A stretch of 64,000 nucleotides of DNA from Marinilabiliales bacterium (GTDB lineage Bacteria; Bacteroidota; Bacteroidia; Bacteroidales; SZUA-534), in NCBI GenBank assembly GCA_003512955.1, contig DOTG01000028.1, forward strand, positions 124,001-188,000, read 5' to 3'. Numbering within the stretch: the first letter of the stretch is position 1; each line of letters starts with the position of its first letter. Below are positions 16,772 through 25,610 of this stretch, in pieces. The notes below the pieces were generated by a model, which saw only the letters and a list, made by a program, of their open reading frames with translations, was not told the origin of the DNA and ran no database searches. Both the position numbers and the translations under genes were made by a program.

Positions 16772-18880
16772 TTAGTTCAGACCCCTGCGTTCCAACAAAG
16801 GTTCAATTTTAGGTTCGGTGCCTCTAAATTTTTTATACAAATTCATGGCATCCTCAGTCCCTCCAAGTTCAAGGACATTGGTACGGAAAGTGGCCGCGGT
16901 TGTTTTATCGAACAAACCATGTTCTTTAAATGCTTCAAAAGCATCGGCATCAAGGACTTCGGCCCAAATGTAGCTGTAGTAACCTGCGGCATAACCATCG
17001 CCCGAAAATATATGAAGGAAATAGGTGCTACGGTACCGTGGCAATATTTCATCAATGAGCCCTATCTTCGACATGGATTCTTTTTCAAAAGCGTTAACAT
17101 CCCATATTCTGGGCTCAGCAATGGTATGCCAATCCATGTCAAGAAGGGAGGCGGCAATATATTCCGTAGTTACGAATCCCTGATTAAATTTTCCTGCATT
17201 TTGTATCTTCTCAATCAATTCCTTGGGCATGGGTTCGTTCGTTTGATAATGCAACGCGTAATGGTTTAACACTTCGGGCTCAAAGGCCCAGTTTTCCATA
17301 ATCTGTGAAGGAAGTTCCACAAAATCGCGGGGTGTGCCCAAGCTTCCATAATGCTTGTTGGCAAATAAACCGTCTAAAGCGTGTCCGAATTCATGAAACA
17401 GGGTCTCGGCTTCATCTACCGATAATAATGCGGGATTGTTGCCAATTGGAGTTGAAAAATTACAAACAATAGACATGATTGGGTCTATCCGCTTCCCATT
17501 GATATATTTCTCAGTATTAAACGAGGTACACCAGGCTCCTGCCCTTTTTGAATCCCTCGGAAAATAATCCAGGTATAGAATTCCCACATGCTGCCCAGTC
17601 TCTTCCTTCACCTCGAATACTTCCACATCGGGATGATAAACAGGCATATTCTCTAAACGGGTAAATGTGATTCCATACAATTGGTTGGCTACCCAGAACA
17701 TTCCTTCGCGGACATTTTCCAATTTCATGTATGGCCGTATCTGGTTTTCGTTTAAAGCAAATTTCTGCTCTTTAACTTTTGCAGCATAATAATCGTAATC
17801 CCAGGGTGCCAACTTGAAAGAATGCCCTTCCGATTTTATGATTTCCTGCATATCGGCAACCTCTTGTTTGGCTACGTCCAATGCTTTTGGCATCAATTTG
17901 TTCAACAATGCATACACTTGATCAGTTGTTTTGGCCATGTTTTTATCCAAAATAAATGAAGCGAAGTTACCGAAACCCAATAATTTAGCCTTTTCTAGCC
18001 TAAGATTTACCATTTTTGATATCAGCTCTTTGTTATCGATGGAGTCGTTATTGTCGCCTTTCAAGGTGTAAGCCTTAAACATTTTCTCGCGGAGCTCCCT
18101 GTTTTGCGAACTTTCGAGGAAGGGCAACAAACTTGGTTTTTGGATGGTAAATACCCATTTCCCTTCAAGTCCTTTTTCTTTGGCAGTTGCGGATGCAGCG
18201 GCAACAGATGATTCAGAAAGGCCTGCCAAATCAGCAGAATCGTTAACCACCAACTGGAACCGGTTATTCTCTTGCAACACGTTGTTGCTGAATCTCAGGT
18301 ACAACACCGAAAGTTCTTTATTTATCTCGCGGAAGCGTGTTTTTGCCGTTTCATCAAGGTTGGCACCCCCACGGACAAATCCTTTGTACATTTTATCTAA
18401 AAGCGTGATCTGTTCCACCGAAAGTGGCAATTGGTCTTTTTTATCATAAATGCTTTTCACTTTGATGAACAATTCCTGATTCATGCTTATGTCGTCGGAG
18501 TGTTCGGCTACCAATGGGGCCAACTCTTCCGAGATTTTTTGGAGTTCATCGTTTGTAGCTGCTTCGGTAATATTGTAAAAAACATTTCCCACCTGTTCCA
18601 ACAAGGCTCCACTGTTTTCAAAAGCCTCGATGGTATTTTCAAAGATTGGCTCTTCGGCATTATTTACAATTTTTTCGACCGCTATTTTTTGCTGTTTCAT
18701 TGCCTCTTTGAAGGCCGGAAGGTAATGTTCCGCTTTTATTTTTTCAAAAGGAGGAACCTCGAATGGGGTATCGAATTTTGTCAATAATGGGTTTTCCATG
18801 CTTTGATTGTTTACAAATTTTTGGTTACACGAAGCCATTGCCAAGCCAAGAACCAACAACATACTCAATTTCGTTTTCAT
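16772..18880 (-). CDS. dcp: M3-family peptidyl-dipeptidase, lipoprotein
   Basis: A 702-residue zinc metallopeptidase of the Dcp/oligopeptidase A type, which removes C-terminal dipeptides or cleaves short peptides. The zinc site is ETLFHEFGHALDGLF (HExxH), with the downstream ligand Glu region in FVELPSQIMENW. The family's N-terminal motif (NPLLTKFDTPFEVPPFEKI) and the C-terminal SYIWAEVLDADAF and YKKFRGTEP segments are intact. An SPII signal ends LAMASC (Cys17), so the enzyme should be anchored in the periplasm or outer membrane, as in other Bacteroidota Dcp proteins. It is a single-gene unit with its own terminator. Confidence 0.95.
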   Translation of the reverse strand: MKTKLSMLLVLGLAMASCNQKFVNNQSMENPLLTKFDTPFEVPPFEKIKAEHYLPAFKEAMKQQKIAVEKIVNNAEEPIFENTIEAFENSGALLEQVGNVFYNITEAATNDELQKISEELAPLVAEHSDDISMNQELFIKVKSIYDKKDQLPLSVEQITLLDKMYKGFVRGGANLDETAKTRFREINKELSVLYLRFSNNVLQENNRFQLVVNDSADLAGLSESSVAAASATAKEKGLEGKWVFTIQKPSLLPFLESSQNRELREKMFKAYTLKGDNNDSIDNKELISKMVNLRLEKAKLLGFGNFASFILDKNMAKTTDQVYALLNKLMPKALDVAKQEVADMQEIIKSEGHSFKLAPWDYDYYAAKVKEQKFALNENQIRPYMKLENVREGMFWVANQLYGITFTRLENMPVYHPDVEVFEVKEETGQHVGILYLDYFPRDSKRAGAWCTSFNTEKYINGKRIDPIMSIVCNFSTPIGNNPALLSVDEAETLFHEFGHALDGLFANKHYGSLGTPRDFVELPSQIMENWAFEPEVLNHYALHYQTNEPMPKELIEKIQNAGKFNQGFVTTEYIAASLLDMDWHTIAEPRIWDVNAFEKESMSKIGLIDEILPRYRSTYFLHIFSGDGYAAGYYSYIWAEVLDADAFEAFKEHGLFDKTTAATFRTNVLELGGTEDAMNLYKKFRGTEPKIEPLLERRGLN

Positions 18881-19019
18881 TTTAGTTTGCTTTTGGAATA
18901 TTAATTACCTATCTGTCACCGGAAACCATAAAAGGTTACAGATTCAGACTGGCCGAAAGTAAAAAGAATTCATTGCATATTTACGTCCCTTGAAAGTGCT
19001 TTACATACATATTTCTATG

Positions 19020-19196
19020 TCGCTTAGTTAGCAGAATGGATATTTTAGTATCAAGTAGTCAGTATCAAGATATGAGACAAGAAACAAGAGATTAGAGATT
19101 AGAGATTAGAGACAAGAACAATTAGACTATTAAGTTTTTAGTCTTTTAGCTAATGACCAACCCTGTAATCTTGATACCCGACTTGTGGAAACAAGG
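19020..19196 (+). repeat. MITE-like dispersed repeat, copy 1
   Basis: The core 19062-19177 begins with GTATCAAGAT and ends with its complement ATCTTGATAC. Inside are about three copies of a 7-base unit (AGAGATT) and a segment reading ATTAGACTATTAAGTTTTTAG. A second copy lies inverted at 58035-58238 and similarity extends about 20-40 bases beyond the ends. No protein is encoded. Together with the 52-residue ORF downstream it fills the ~700-base stretch between the M3 peptidase and the first C25 protease. Confidence 0.75.
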
Positions 19197-19271
19197 TTTA
19201 CATGAATTTGGATATCAAGCTACAAATTGGATTAATAAAGGGTTTCAGGGAAATAAGTTTTCAAGAATGGG

Positions 19272-19430
19272 TTATTCAAACTTGGAGTTATGGCGTGAAA
19301 TGTATTTCTTTTTTGCCTTAATCGGATCTTCGTCCATCGAAATGTAAATCTTTGTTCTGAAGTCGATTACTACTTCTTGCATTTTTGATAGGTCGGGAGA
19401 TTTAAAGGTACTGGGCTTCTTTTCAAACAT
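19272..19430 (-). CDS. hypothetical small protein (52 residues)
   Basis: The minus-strand ATG at 19430 opens a frame of 52 codons with a protein-like, charged composition. It starts MFEKKPSTFKSPDLSKMQEV, has a middle VVIDFRTKIYIS and ends KKKYISRHNSKFE. An in-frame stop just upstream makes this ATG the only sensible start. It lies 150 bases downstream of the C25 protease stop on the same strand. It has no signal peptide, Cys or membrane segment. I recognise no family, and it may be a conserved small Bacteroidota protein. Confidence 0.5.
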   Translation of the reverse strand: MFEKKPSTFKSPDLSKMQEVVIDFRTKIYISMDEDPIKAKKKYISRHNSKFE

Positions 19431-19579
19431 GATGGCTACTTTCTATTAAACCTCAAATGTAACCTTTAAAATCGGTTAAAACGTTTTTATTGGAACTTAT
19501 TATTTCTGAATAATTTAACCTACACGGATACTCCTTAGTAATATTGAATAACAGGCCTTTCGATGTAGTTTTTAATTAT

Positions 19580-22500
19580 CTAATATACCATAAATACTTT
19601 TTGCATGGTATAGGAACTACAAATTACCTTTATAACATAAGAACCCACAGGTACATCCGGAAGTTCAATTCTGGTTTGAGGGTTTTCCAATGTTCCATGG
19701 CTGATGAGCAAACCCTGGGCGTTATATACCTGGAAACGGCTACCTGATTCAAAACAACTTGCCAAAAGATATAAAACCTTGTGGGTTGGATTTGGATACG
19801 CCAGAAATACGTTCGGTTTCCATTCAGGATTGGACAATAACGCCAGAGGAACAACAATTAATGTATCAGATTGAAAGGTTACAAATCCTGTATCCGGGAT
19901 ATGGGTGTCCGTTTTTCGTACAATATATTGCATGTTCACGGCTGGCAGCAAATCATAAAAAACAACAATACCTTCTGGTCCAGTGGTTTTTACCTTTTGG
20001 TCGAAGGTCACTGAGGCTCCTTGAACAGTCCCTTGTTCATCGAGTATGTTAAAGGTAACATCAAATGTTTCCAGTTCCAGTTGTAGTTCGATAAAAAGGT
20101 CGGCATTCGGGATGGTAAAATCACCTGATGCCGCTACATAACCGGTTTTATAAATGGTATAACTATAGGTTTGGTTGGGGGAGAATGGAGACAGGATAGC
20201 CACACCCAAAGAATCGGTCAGGGATTCAAAATCGGCACAAGCGACAAGAGTCCCAGCCATGGGGTTTCCTAATTCATCAGTCACTTTAAACGATACCTGA
20301 TAGTTTTCCTCCTCCAGCCATACAAATTCATGAGTAAAACCGGTAGATAGATCAATGGAATCTTCTTTGGCGGAATATCCTGTTTTTATAACCGAATAAT
20401 GGTACTTTCCATGATACAGCCCTTGAAATAGTGCATCTCCATTGTCATCTGTAAGCATCTTATTTTCATCTAAATTAACCAGAGTCTGGCTTATTGGGCT
20501 TATACCATCGGTAATTGTGAATAATAATTCCAACATCTTTTCAATTTCCAAATGCACCGTAGTATCACCCTCTCCCACAGAAAGAGAATCGGAAATGGAA
20601 AAGTAACCTGTTCTTGAAACTTGATAGGAATACCAACCTTGAATGGGTTCATATAATTGTATCTGTCCAAAAATATCGGTAATATGTGTAACACTATCAA
20701 ATAAGATAATCGCGCTATCCACGGGTGTTCCGCTACTTGTAATTTGCCATGTGATTTCGGGGATTCTCTGCAATCCGAAATTAAAAACCGTATCGCAATT
20801 TTCAATTTGAATATCGGTTTCAATGTCATAAAAACCCTCTTTGCGGATAAGAACATTAAAATCGCCTGTTCCCAAATCAACAAAAGTAGCTACACCAGTA
20901 AAATCACTAACCAAAGTATCAGAATTCAATACAACTAAAGCACCCCCAACCTCAATCCCCTGGTGTGTGACGATGATTTTTGCATCTGCGATTTCATTCA
21001 TTTTTATGGATAGCAGGGTATCGGAATTTGTGGAACTAAAATGACCCGAAACCGGATAATAACCCGCTAACTGTATTCCATAGTCAAACCCGCCTAAACC
21101 AAAATCCACCAACTTGATAAGCCCGAAACTATCTGTTACATGGGTTTGTTGATTGATATCCACCGGAATCCCGACCAACGGTACTTTCCCATTATATACA
21201 AAAAGAATCACATCGGGAATGGGTGCCAATGCAATATGGATACTGGTATCCGATCCAAACATTTGAAGTGTGTCAGCAGTTGAATAATATCCGGTAGCTG
21301 AGATATTCCAAAAATAACTTCCTTCCAGAACCTGAGTTTTAGAAACATTACCCAACGGATTTGTAAACAGGGTATCGTCATTAAAAATCACCCTTGCATT
21401 GGCTAGGGGCTGCCAACCATCGGTAACCGTGAAATTCACGGTACCAAGAGTGGCTAATACAAATGTGAAAGAAGTATCAATATCCCCAACTAAAATAGCT
21501 CCATCATAAGTTTGGTACCCAATGTGGTGAATAGAAATAGTGTGCAGACCTTGCACCAAATCAGTTGCAAATGCTGAACCCATGGAATCGGAATAAACCG
21601 GTTGGCCATCCACCAAAAGCATGGCTCCTTGAATCGGTTGATTTCTGGAATCAAGCACTACAAAATGCGCATCGGCAAAATCATTGGACAAGGTAATTTC
21701 TATCACTTCTATGGAAGAATCTGGCAGAATAGAATCTGTTATCGTGTGGTACCCCTCTTTGGTAATAATATAGGTAGAAAATATTCCTGTTTGAGCAGCA
21801 AATGTTTCTCCAGTCCCTTGGCTATTGGTAGTTGCAACATGCGCGTTTAGTGTAATATTTGCACCTGCAATGGGCATTCCCCATTGGTTCTTAACCACAA
21901 AAATGGTTTGGGGGTTTCTTTTCAATTCAATGAGAATAAAGCTATAAGGAGCTTCCTTAAAATAACTGAAAAGTGTATCACGATATCCATAGGCCTGAGC
22001 CGAAACGGTAAGAGCCTCGGACCATTTTGTGCTAAAGTATTTAACCCGCCCCAAGGTATCAGAAAACAAAATATCATCACCGATATTTATCTGGCAATTG
22101 CTGACAGAGGTAGTTCCATCAAGAGGCAAATCACCTTTTACCTCCACATTTGTCACGGCTAAGGTGTCATAAATCCATTGCACATTGGGTCTCCATTTTG
22201 AAACGCCTGCAAATGGTGCCGGATATGTATTGTCATCTTCACCAAAAACAACCGAATTAAAAGAAGTTGAATGTCCATACACCTTTGTCCGGTTAAGGCT
22301 TGGTGCATAGTTATCGGAAGTTCCCCAATTAATTTCGAGGATCAGGTTTTCGGGCGCAAGCATCCAATAAGCATCAGTAAAGTTGATTTGATACCAACCG
22401 ATTTGGTTTGGTAACATAAAAATTGAGGTATCAAAAAGGGTTTGTGCCTGTTGCATATCCACAAAAGTAGATAATTGCTCCAATGGAGCCGATATCAGTT

Positions 22501-25453
22501 TGACGGTGAAATTTGGAAGATCACGGAATGAAGCATCTGAGGTTATATCCGAAAAGTTAAACCAGACGGCTTTCAATAGTTGGTTCCCCTGGTACATTTC
22601 CTCCTTTTTAAAGAGGATTTGGGTCCGGTTGTTTTTATAATAATTGTTGAAAGGATATTCGCCCAAAAGTTGTTCCCCGTTTCCTAATTGGACGATGGAA
22701 TCGAACCCGATGGACAACAAAAAAATGTTTTGATCCAGGTAAATGCCATTTGTAAGTGCAACTTGTAACGAATCGCAGGTAGCCGTTGTATTTAAAACTG
22801 CAATGTCAAAGGATGCTGTCAGGGTATCTCCGGGAAGTATTTGATTGAAATAAAAACTGCCGGGGTCAATCGTGGAGACAGAATTTCCAAATAAGCTTTG
22901 CATCTGAATAGTTGAACTGACCATAGCATGCCCTGCATTGGTAAAACTCACCGATAACGTTAACGATTCTCCGGCATCGGCCAGATTATTGCCATTTCCA
23001 TAAAAATCGTCAACAATTAAGTTGGGTATTAGCTTCAGAACCGGTGCATTGATGAGCAATGGCCGTTGATAGTTATAATACCTCCGGGGAAGCCCGGGGA
23101 AACTATCGGAAAGCTGTACATTGAACCAAACTTCTGTTTGATCGGGTACCGAATCGGTAATTCTGATTTCGATTACTTTATTTAACGAGAAGACTGAACC
23201 AATTCCTAAAGAATCATGCGAGAAAATTGTTCCGTTGTAAGAAACAATAAGAGGGTTTTCCGTTTGTATATTCACCTCGATAAATTCAGATGTGGCCGCC
23301 CCGATATTTTCAACAGTCAAATTCAGGAACATACTTTCATTAAAGTCGGCCAACCCGTTGTTGTTTCCCATTTCATCATCTACCAGAAATGACTTTAAAG
23401 CCAAATAGGCTTTATCTGAAACTGTAACCGGAACATCAATAATATAAGGTTGATGGCTTGGTTTTGTAACCACCAGATGCACCGAATCGCCCTCAAATTG
23501 GGTATCAAAAAAAAGGGTTGTGCTACCTAAACCCGAAACTTGTGCAGTGGCCAACATCCCACTTTTGGTGGAAAGTGTGACGGTTGAACCTTCCATGGCT
23601 TCAACAATAAACTCTCCAACCCCTGATTCCAACCTGGGCGGGTGGACTACCGTTTGAATTCGCCCTTTACGGAAATACGGGATCAACGAAGGATCACCAA
23701 GGCAATGGTAGGCTTCCCAATAGTATTTTGAATCCACATCACTGGTGTATCCTTGATTATGCGCCTCGGTAACCGCTAAGTTCCCGGAAAAAAGCAAGGC
23801 TCCGGTTGTCACATAATCTGAACTAAAGGGGGCATCGAACATTCCCAATGAACTGCCTTCAACCGTAGGATAGCTGTTATAAACGGGATCGTGGGCACCC
23901 ACTGCCCAATAAAAATCTTCCCACCAATAGGTATCAGGAACGCTACCCAGGTAGGCGATGGCTCCTCCCGAAGGATTCCGTACCCAAGCTTCGCCAATAC
24001 ACGTTCCGATACTAAAATCGCCCGAAGTGCAACAATTGCCAACTGCTAACGGGTATTTTCCATGGTTGATAAAACTGGATACATTATCAGCCGTAAGTAC
24101 GGGATTGGCCCACGAAATTTGCGAACAATGCGCGGTATAATTTATAAAACCAACTGAAACCTTTTCATTTGTATAACAATCGGTATAACTATTCAAATAA
24201 CTGTTTACCACCGAATAGCCCTGAATGGCATTGAAATAGTTCTCGGTACCGTATTTTACGGTAGGTTGAGCCACCCTAGGGTTCCAGATGGGATCGGCAC
24301 CAGCAATGAGGGTTGCTTGGTCCAAAAATGAATCGTCGGTAAATTGGTACTTCTCGTAAAGTAATATTTTAGCAACCATAGCCAATAACTGTACAGTATC
24401 TTGGGCAGGAAGCCTCCCATAATACATATCGGGAAACATATCGCCATCTACACTGGCGTAATACAAATCGGTGGCTCTGGCTGTGCGAATACCCGTTTGT
24501 GAAGCTGGAACCTGAGCAATATCGCCTACCAATATCAGAAAACTTGGAACTGATTTTCCATCCAAGGTATCGGCATATTGGGTTTGTATCCAGGACCTTA
24601 TCTGAGCAGGTGAACTTCCAATGGTACTTGTATTTCCTAAAACCACATCAAAACCCTTTTGGGTTTTCCAAGTAATGAAACTTTGCAAAGAATTTACAAA
24701 CTGAGGCGGACTCACGATTAAATATCGTACCGGATGATTTACCAGGTCGGGATGATCGGGGTAAGCACTGGTTACATTTAAAGCTGTGTAAATATTGGCG
24801 AAATATGGGGAATAGGATGATGCCGGAAGCGGTTCACTCCATGTCTTTGTTCCGCTCACCTTCACCTCCACCTGAATGTTGTTGTAACATTTTATTTTAT
24901 GGCTCACCGGGTTGTATGCTACCGGATTAACAGTAATTCTGGCAACTTGCATTCCCCGCAGTATTCCCAAGACTTCAATTTCAGCAATTGGCTTTTTAGT
25001 GAATGAATTTTTCTGATATGCCTTTTCCGAAATGACCCACTCCTGGGCTTCAACAGGAATATCCTTGGCATAACTGGGTTGGTACGGAATCAGTTTTGAT
25101 TTTGAAGTGAAGTTCTCTAGTTTATATTCTCCTTCTTGAAAGGATTTTACAAATAATTTTACCTGAGCTCCTTTTGGGATGACGATGAGTTTTTGGGAGC
25201 TGACCAATTGCGGTTCGCCCGTTTTTCCGCTACGGTATGTTCCGGGAATGGCCATTTGGTTGTAAACTCCTTGTGGGGTCTCAACTTCAATAAAGCTTAT
25301 TTCGGAATAGTTAAATGAAAAAGTCTTTGTATGGGCATCTTCCCTGAGTATTTGAACATTCGGCGTTTTATCCTGGAGAAATATAGCACGGGGTTGTCCT
25401 TGCAAACCCAAAGAAACCAACAGGAGGGATAAAAAAAATACTACTCTTCTCAT
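19580..25453 (-). CDS. C25 (gingipain-type) protease with about ten Ig-like repeats and T9SS C-terminal domain
   Basis: A 1957-residue secreted cysteine protease. It has a signal peptide at 1-20 (ending GLQGQ), a C25 propeptide-like region at about 25-235 and a C25 catalytic domain at about 240-620. The catalytic His442 is in NYTAHCSQISWA and the Cys pair 474-475 in VGNCCTSGDF, with Cys475 aligning best with the gingipain nucleophile. Beta-rich Ig-like segments follow. About ten tandem repeats of ~77 residues (about 1100-1865; pattern VTFxVTD, GxPLxGAxV, TDxxGxAxF, YSxxKTGY) resemble carboxypeptidase-regulatory domains. The last ~75 residues are a type A T9SS sorting domain (AYPNPTHKVLYL, then FQVYNAQGLLISHG, then GSYVIKV). 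The paralogue lies upstream. A hairpin covers the start codon. Confidence 0.93.
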   Translation of the reverse strand: MRRVVFFLSLLLVSLGLQGQPRAIFLQDKTPNVQILREDAHTKTFSFNYSEISFIEVETPQGVYNQMAIPGTYRSGKTGEPQLVSSQKLIVIPKGAQVKLFVKSFQEGEYKLENFTSKSKLIPYQPSYAKDIPVEAQEWVISEKAYQKNSFTKKPIAEIEVLGILRGMQVARITVNPVAYNPVSHKIKCYNNIQVEVKVSGTKTWSEPLPASSYSPYFANIYTALNVTSAYPDHPDLVNHPVRYLIVSPPQFVNSLQSFITWKTQKGFDVVLGNTSTIGSSPAQIRSWIQTQYADTLDGKSVPSFLILVGDIAQVPASQTGIRTARATDLYYASVDGDMFPDMYYGRLPAQDTVQLLAMVAKILLYEKYQFTDDSFLDQATLIAGADPIWNPRVAQPTVKYGTENYFNAIQGYSVVNSYLNSYTDCYTNEKVSVGFINYTAHCSQISWANPVLTADNVSSFINHGKYPLAVGNCCTSGDFSIGTCIGEAWVRNPSGGAIAYLGSVPDTYWWEDFYWAVGAHDPVYNSYPTVEGSSLGMFDAPFSSDYVTTGALLFSGNLAVTEAHNQGYTSDVDSKYYWEAYHCLGDPSLIPYFRKGRIQTVVHPPRLESGVGEFIVEAMEGSTVTLSTKSGMLATAQVSGLGSTTLFFDTQFEGDSVHLVVTKPSHQPYIIDVPVTVSDKAYLALKSFLVDDEMGNNNGLADFNESMFLNLTVENIGAATSEFIEVNIQTENPLIVSYNGTIFSHDSLGIGSVFSLNKVIEIRITDSVPDQTEVWFNVQLSDSFPGLPRRYYNYQRPLLINAPVLKLIPNLIVDDFYGNGNNLADAGESLTLSVSFTNAGHAMVSSTIQMQSLFGNSVSTIDPGSFYFNQILPGDTLTASFDIAVLNTTATCDSLQVALTNGIYLDQNIFLLSIGFDSIVQLGNGEQLLGEYPFNNYYKNNRTQILFKKEEMYQGNQLLKAVWFNFSDITSDASFRDLPNFTVKLISAPLEQLSTFVDMQQAQTLFDTSIFMLPNQIGWYQINFTDAYWMLAPENLILEINWGTSDNYAPSLNRTKVYGHSTSFNSVVFGEDDNTYPAPFAGVSKWRPNVQWIYDTLAVTNVEVKGDLPLDGTTSVSNCQINIGDDILFSDTLGRVKYFSTKWSEALTVSAQAYGYRDTLFSYFKEAPYSFILIELKRNPQTIFVVKNQWGMPIAGANITLNAHVATTNSQGTGETFAAQTGIFSTYIITKEGYHTITDSILPDSSIEVIEITLSNDFADAHFVVLDSRNQPIQGAMLLVDGQPVYSDSMGSAFATDLVQGLHTISIHHIGYQTYDGAILVGDIDTSFTFVLATLGTVNFTVTDGWQPLANARVIFNDDTLFTNPLGNVSKTQVLEGSYFWNISATGYYSTADTLQMFGSDTSIHIALAPIPDVILFVYNGKVPLVGIPVDINQQTHVTDSFGLIKLVDFGLGGFDYGIQLAGYYPVSGHFSSTNSDTLLSIKMNEIADAKIIVTHQGIEVGGALVVLNSDTLVSDFTGVATFVDLGTGDFNVLIRKEGFYDIETDIQIENCDTVFNFGLQRIPEITWQITSSGTPVDSAIILFDSVTHITDIFGQIQLYEPIQGWYSYQVSRTGYFSISDSLSVGEGDTTVHLEIEKMLELLFTITDGISPISQTLVNLDENKMLTDDNGDALFQGLYHGKYHYSVIKTGYSAKEDSIDLSTGFTHEFVWLEEENYQVSFKVTDELGNPMAGTLVACADFESLTDSLGVAILSPFSPNQTYSYTIYKTGYVAASGDFTIPNADLFIELQLELETFDVTFNILDEQGTVQGASVTFDQKVKTTGPEGIVVFYDLLPAVNMQYIVRKTDTHIPDTGFVTFQSDTLIVVPLALLSNPEWKPNVFLAYPNPTHKVLYLLASCFESGSRFQVYNAQGLLISHGTLENPQTRIELPDVPVGSYVIKVICSSYTMQKVFMVY

Positions 25454-25483
25454 AACCTTTCATTTATCGAAGAGTAGTATTTT
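25435..25483 (-). promoter_or_regulatory. hairpin enclosing the start codon of the first C25 protease gene
   Basis: AAAATACTACTCTTC (25435-25449) and GAAGAGTAGTATTTT (25469-25483) are perfect 15-base complements. In the mRNA the 19-base loop contains AAAGG and the AUG (25451-25453), and the 3' arm lies inside codons 2-6 and runs into eight U. The shape is that of an intrinsic terminator placed over the translation start. It could act as an attenuator or as a translational switch. Confidence 0.6.
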
Positions 25484-25610
25484 AAACAGCAGTCAATAAC
25501 TTAATAAGTTACTTTATTGGTAATGAACTGTAACGTTTTTTGTTGATTAAAACCCAACGTCGTTATGGTTCATTTCATATTAATTAATTGAAACAGAATT
25601 ACTTAAAATA

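Noticed and set aside
19080..19120. Tandem GATTAGA units considered as a CRISPR array
   Set aside because: The units are only about 7 bases and contiguous, with no unique spacers and no cas genes nearby.
19153..19347. Plus-strand open frame of 64 codons in the gap after the M3 peptidase
   Set aside because: It begins inside the repeat and overlaps the better minus-strand 52-codon frame. The composition is not protein-like and there is no promoter.
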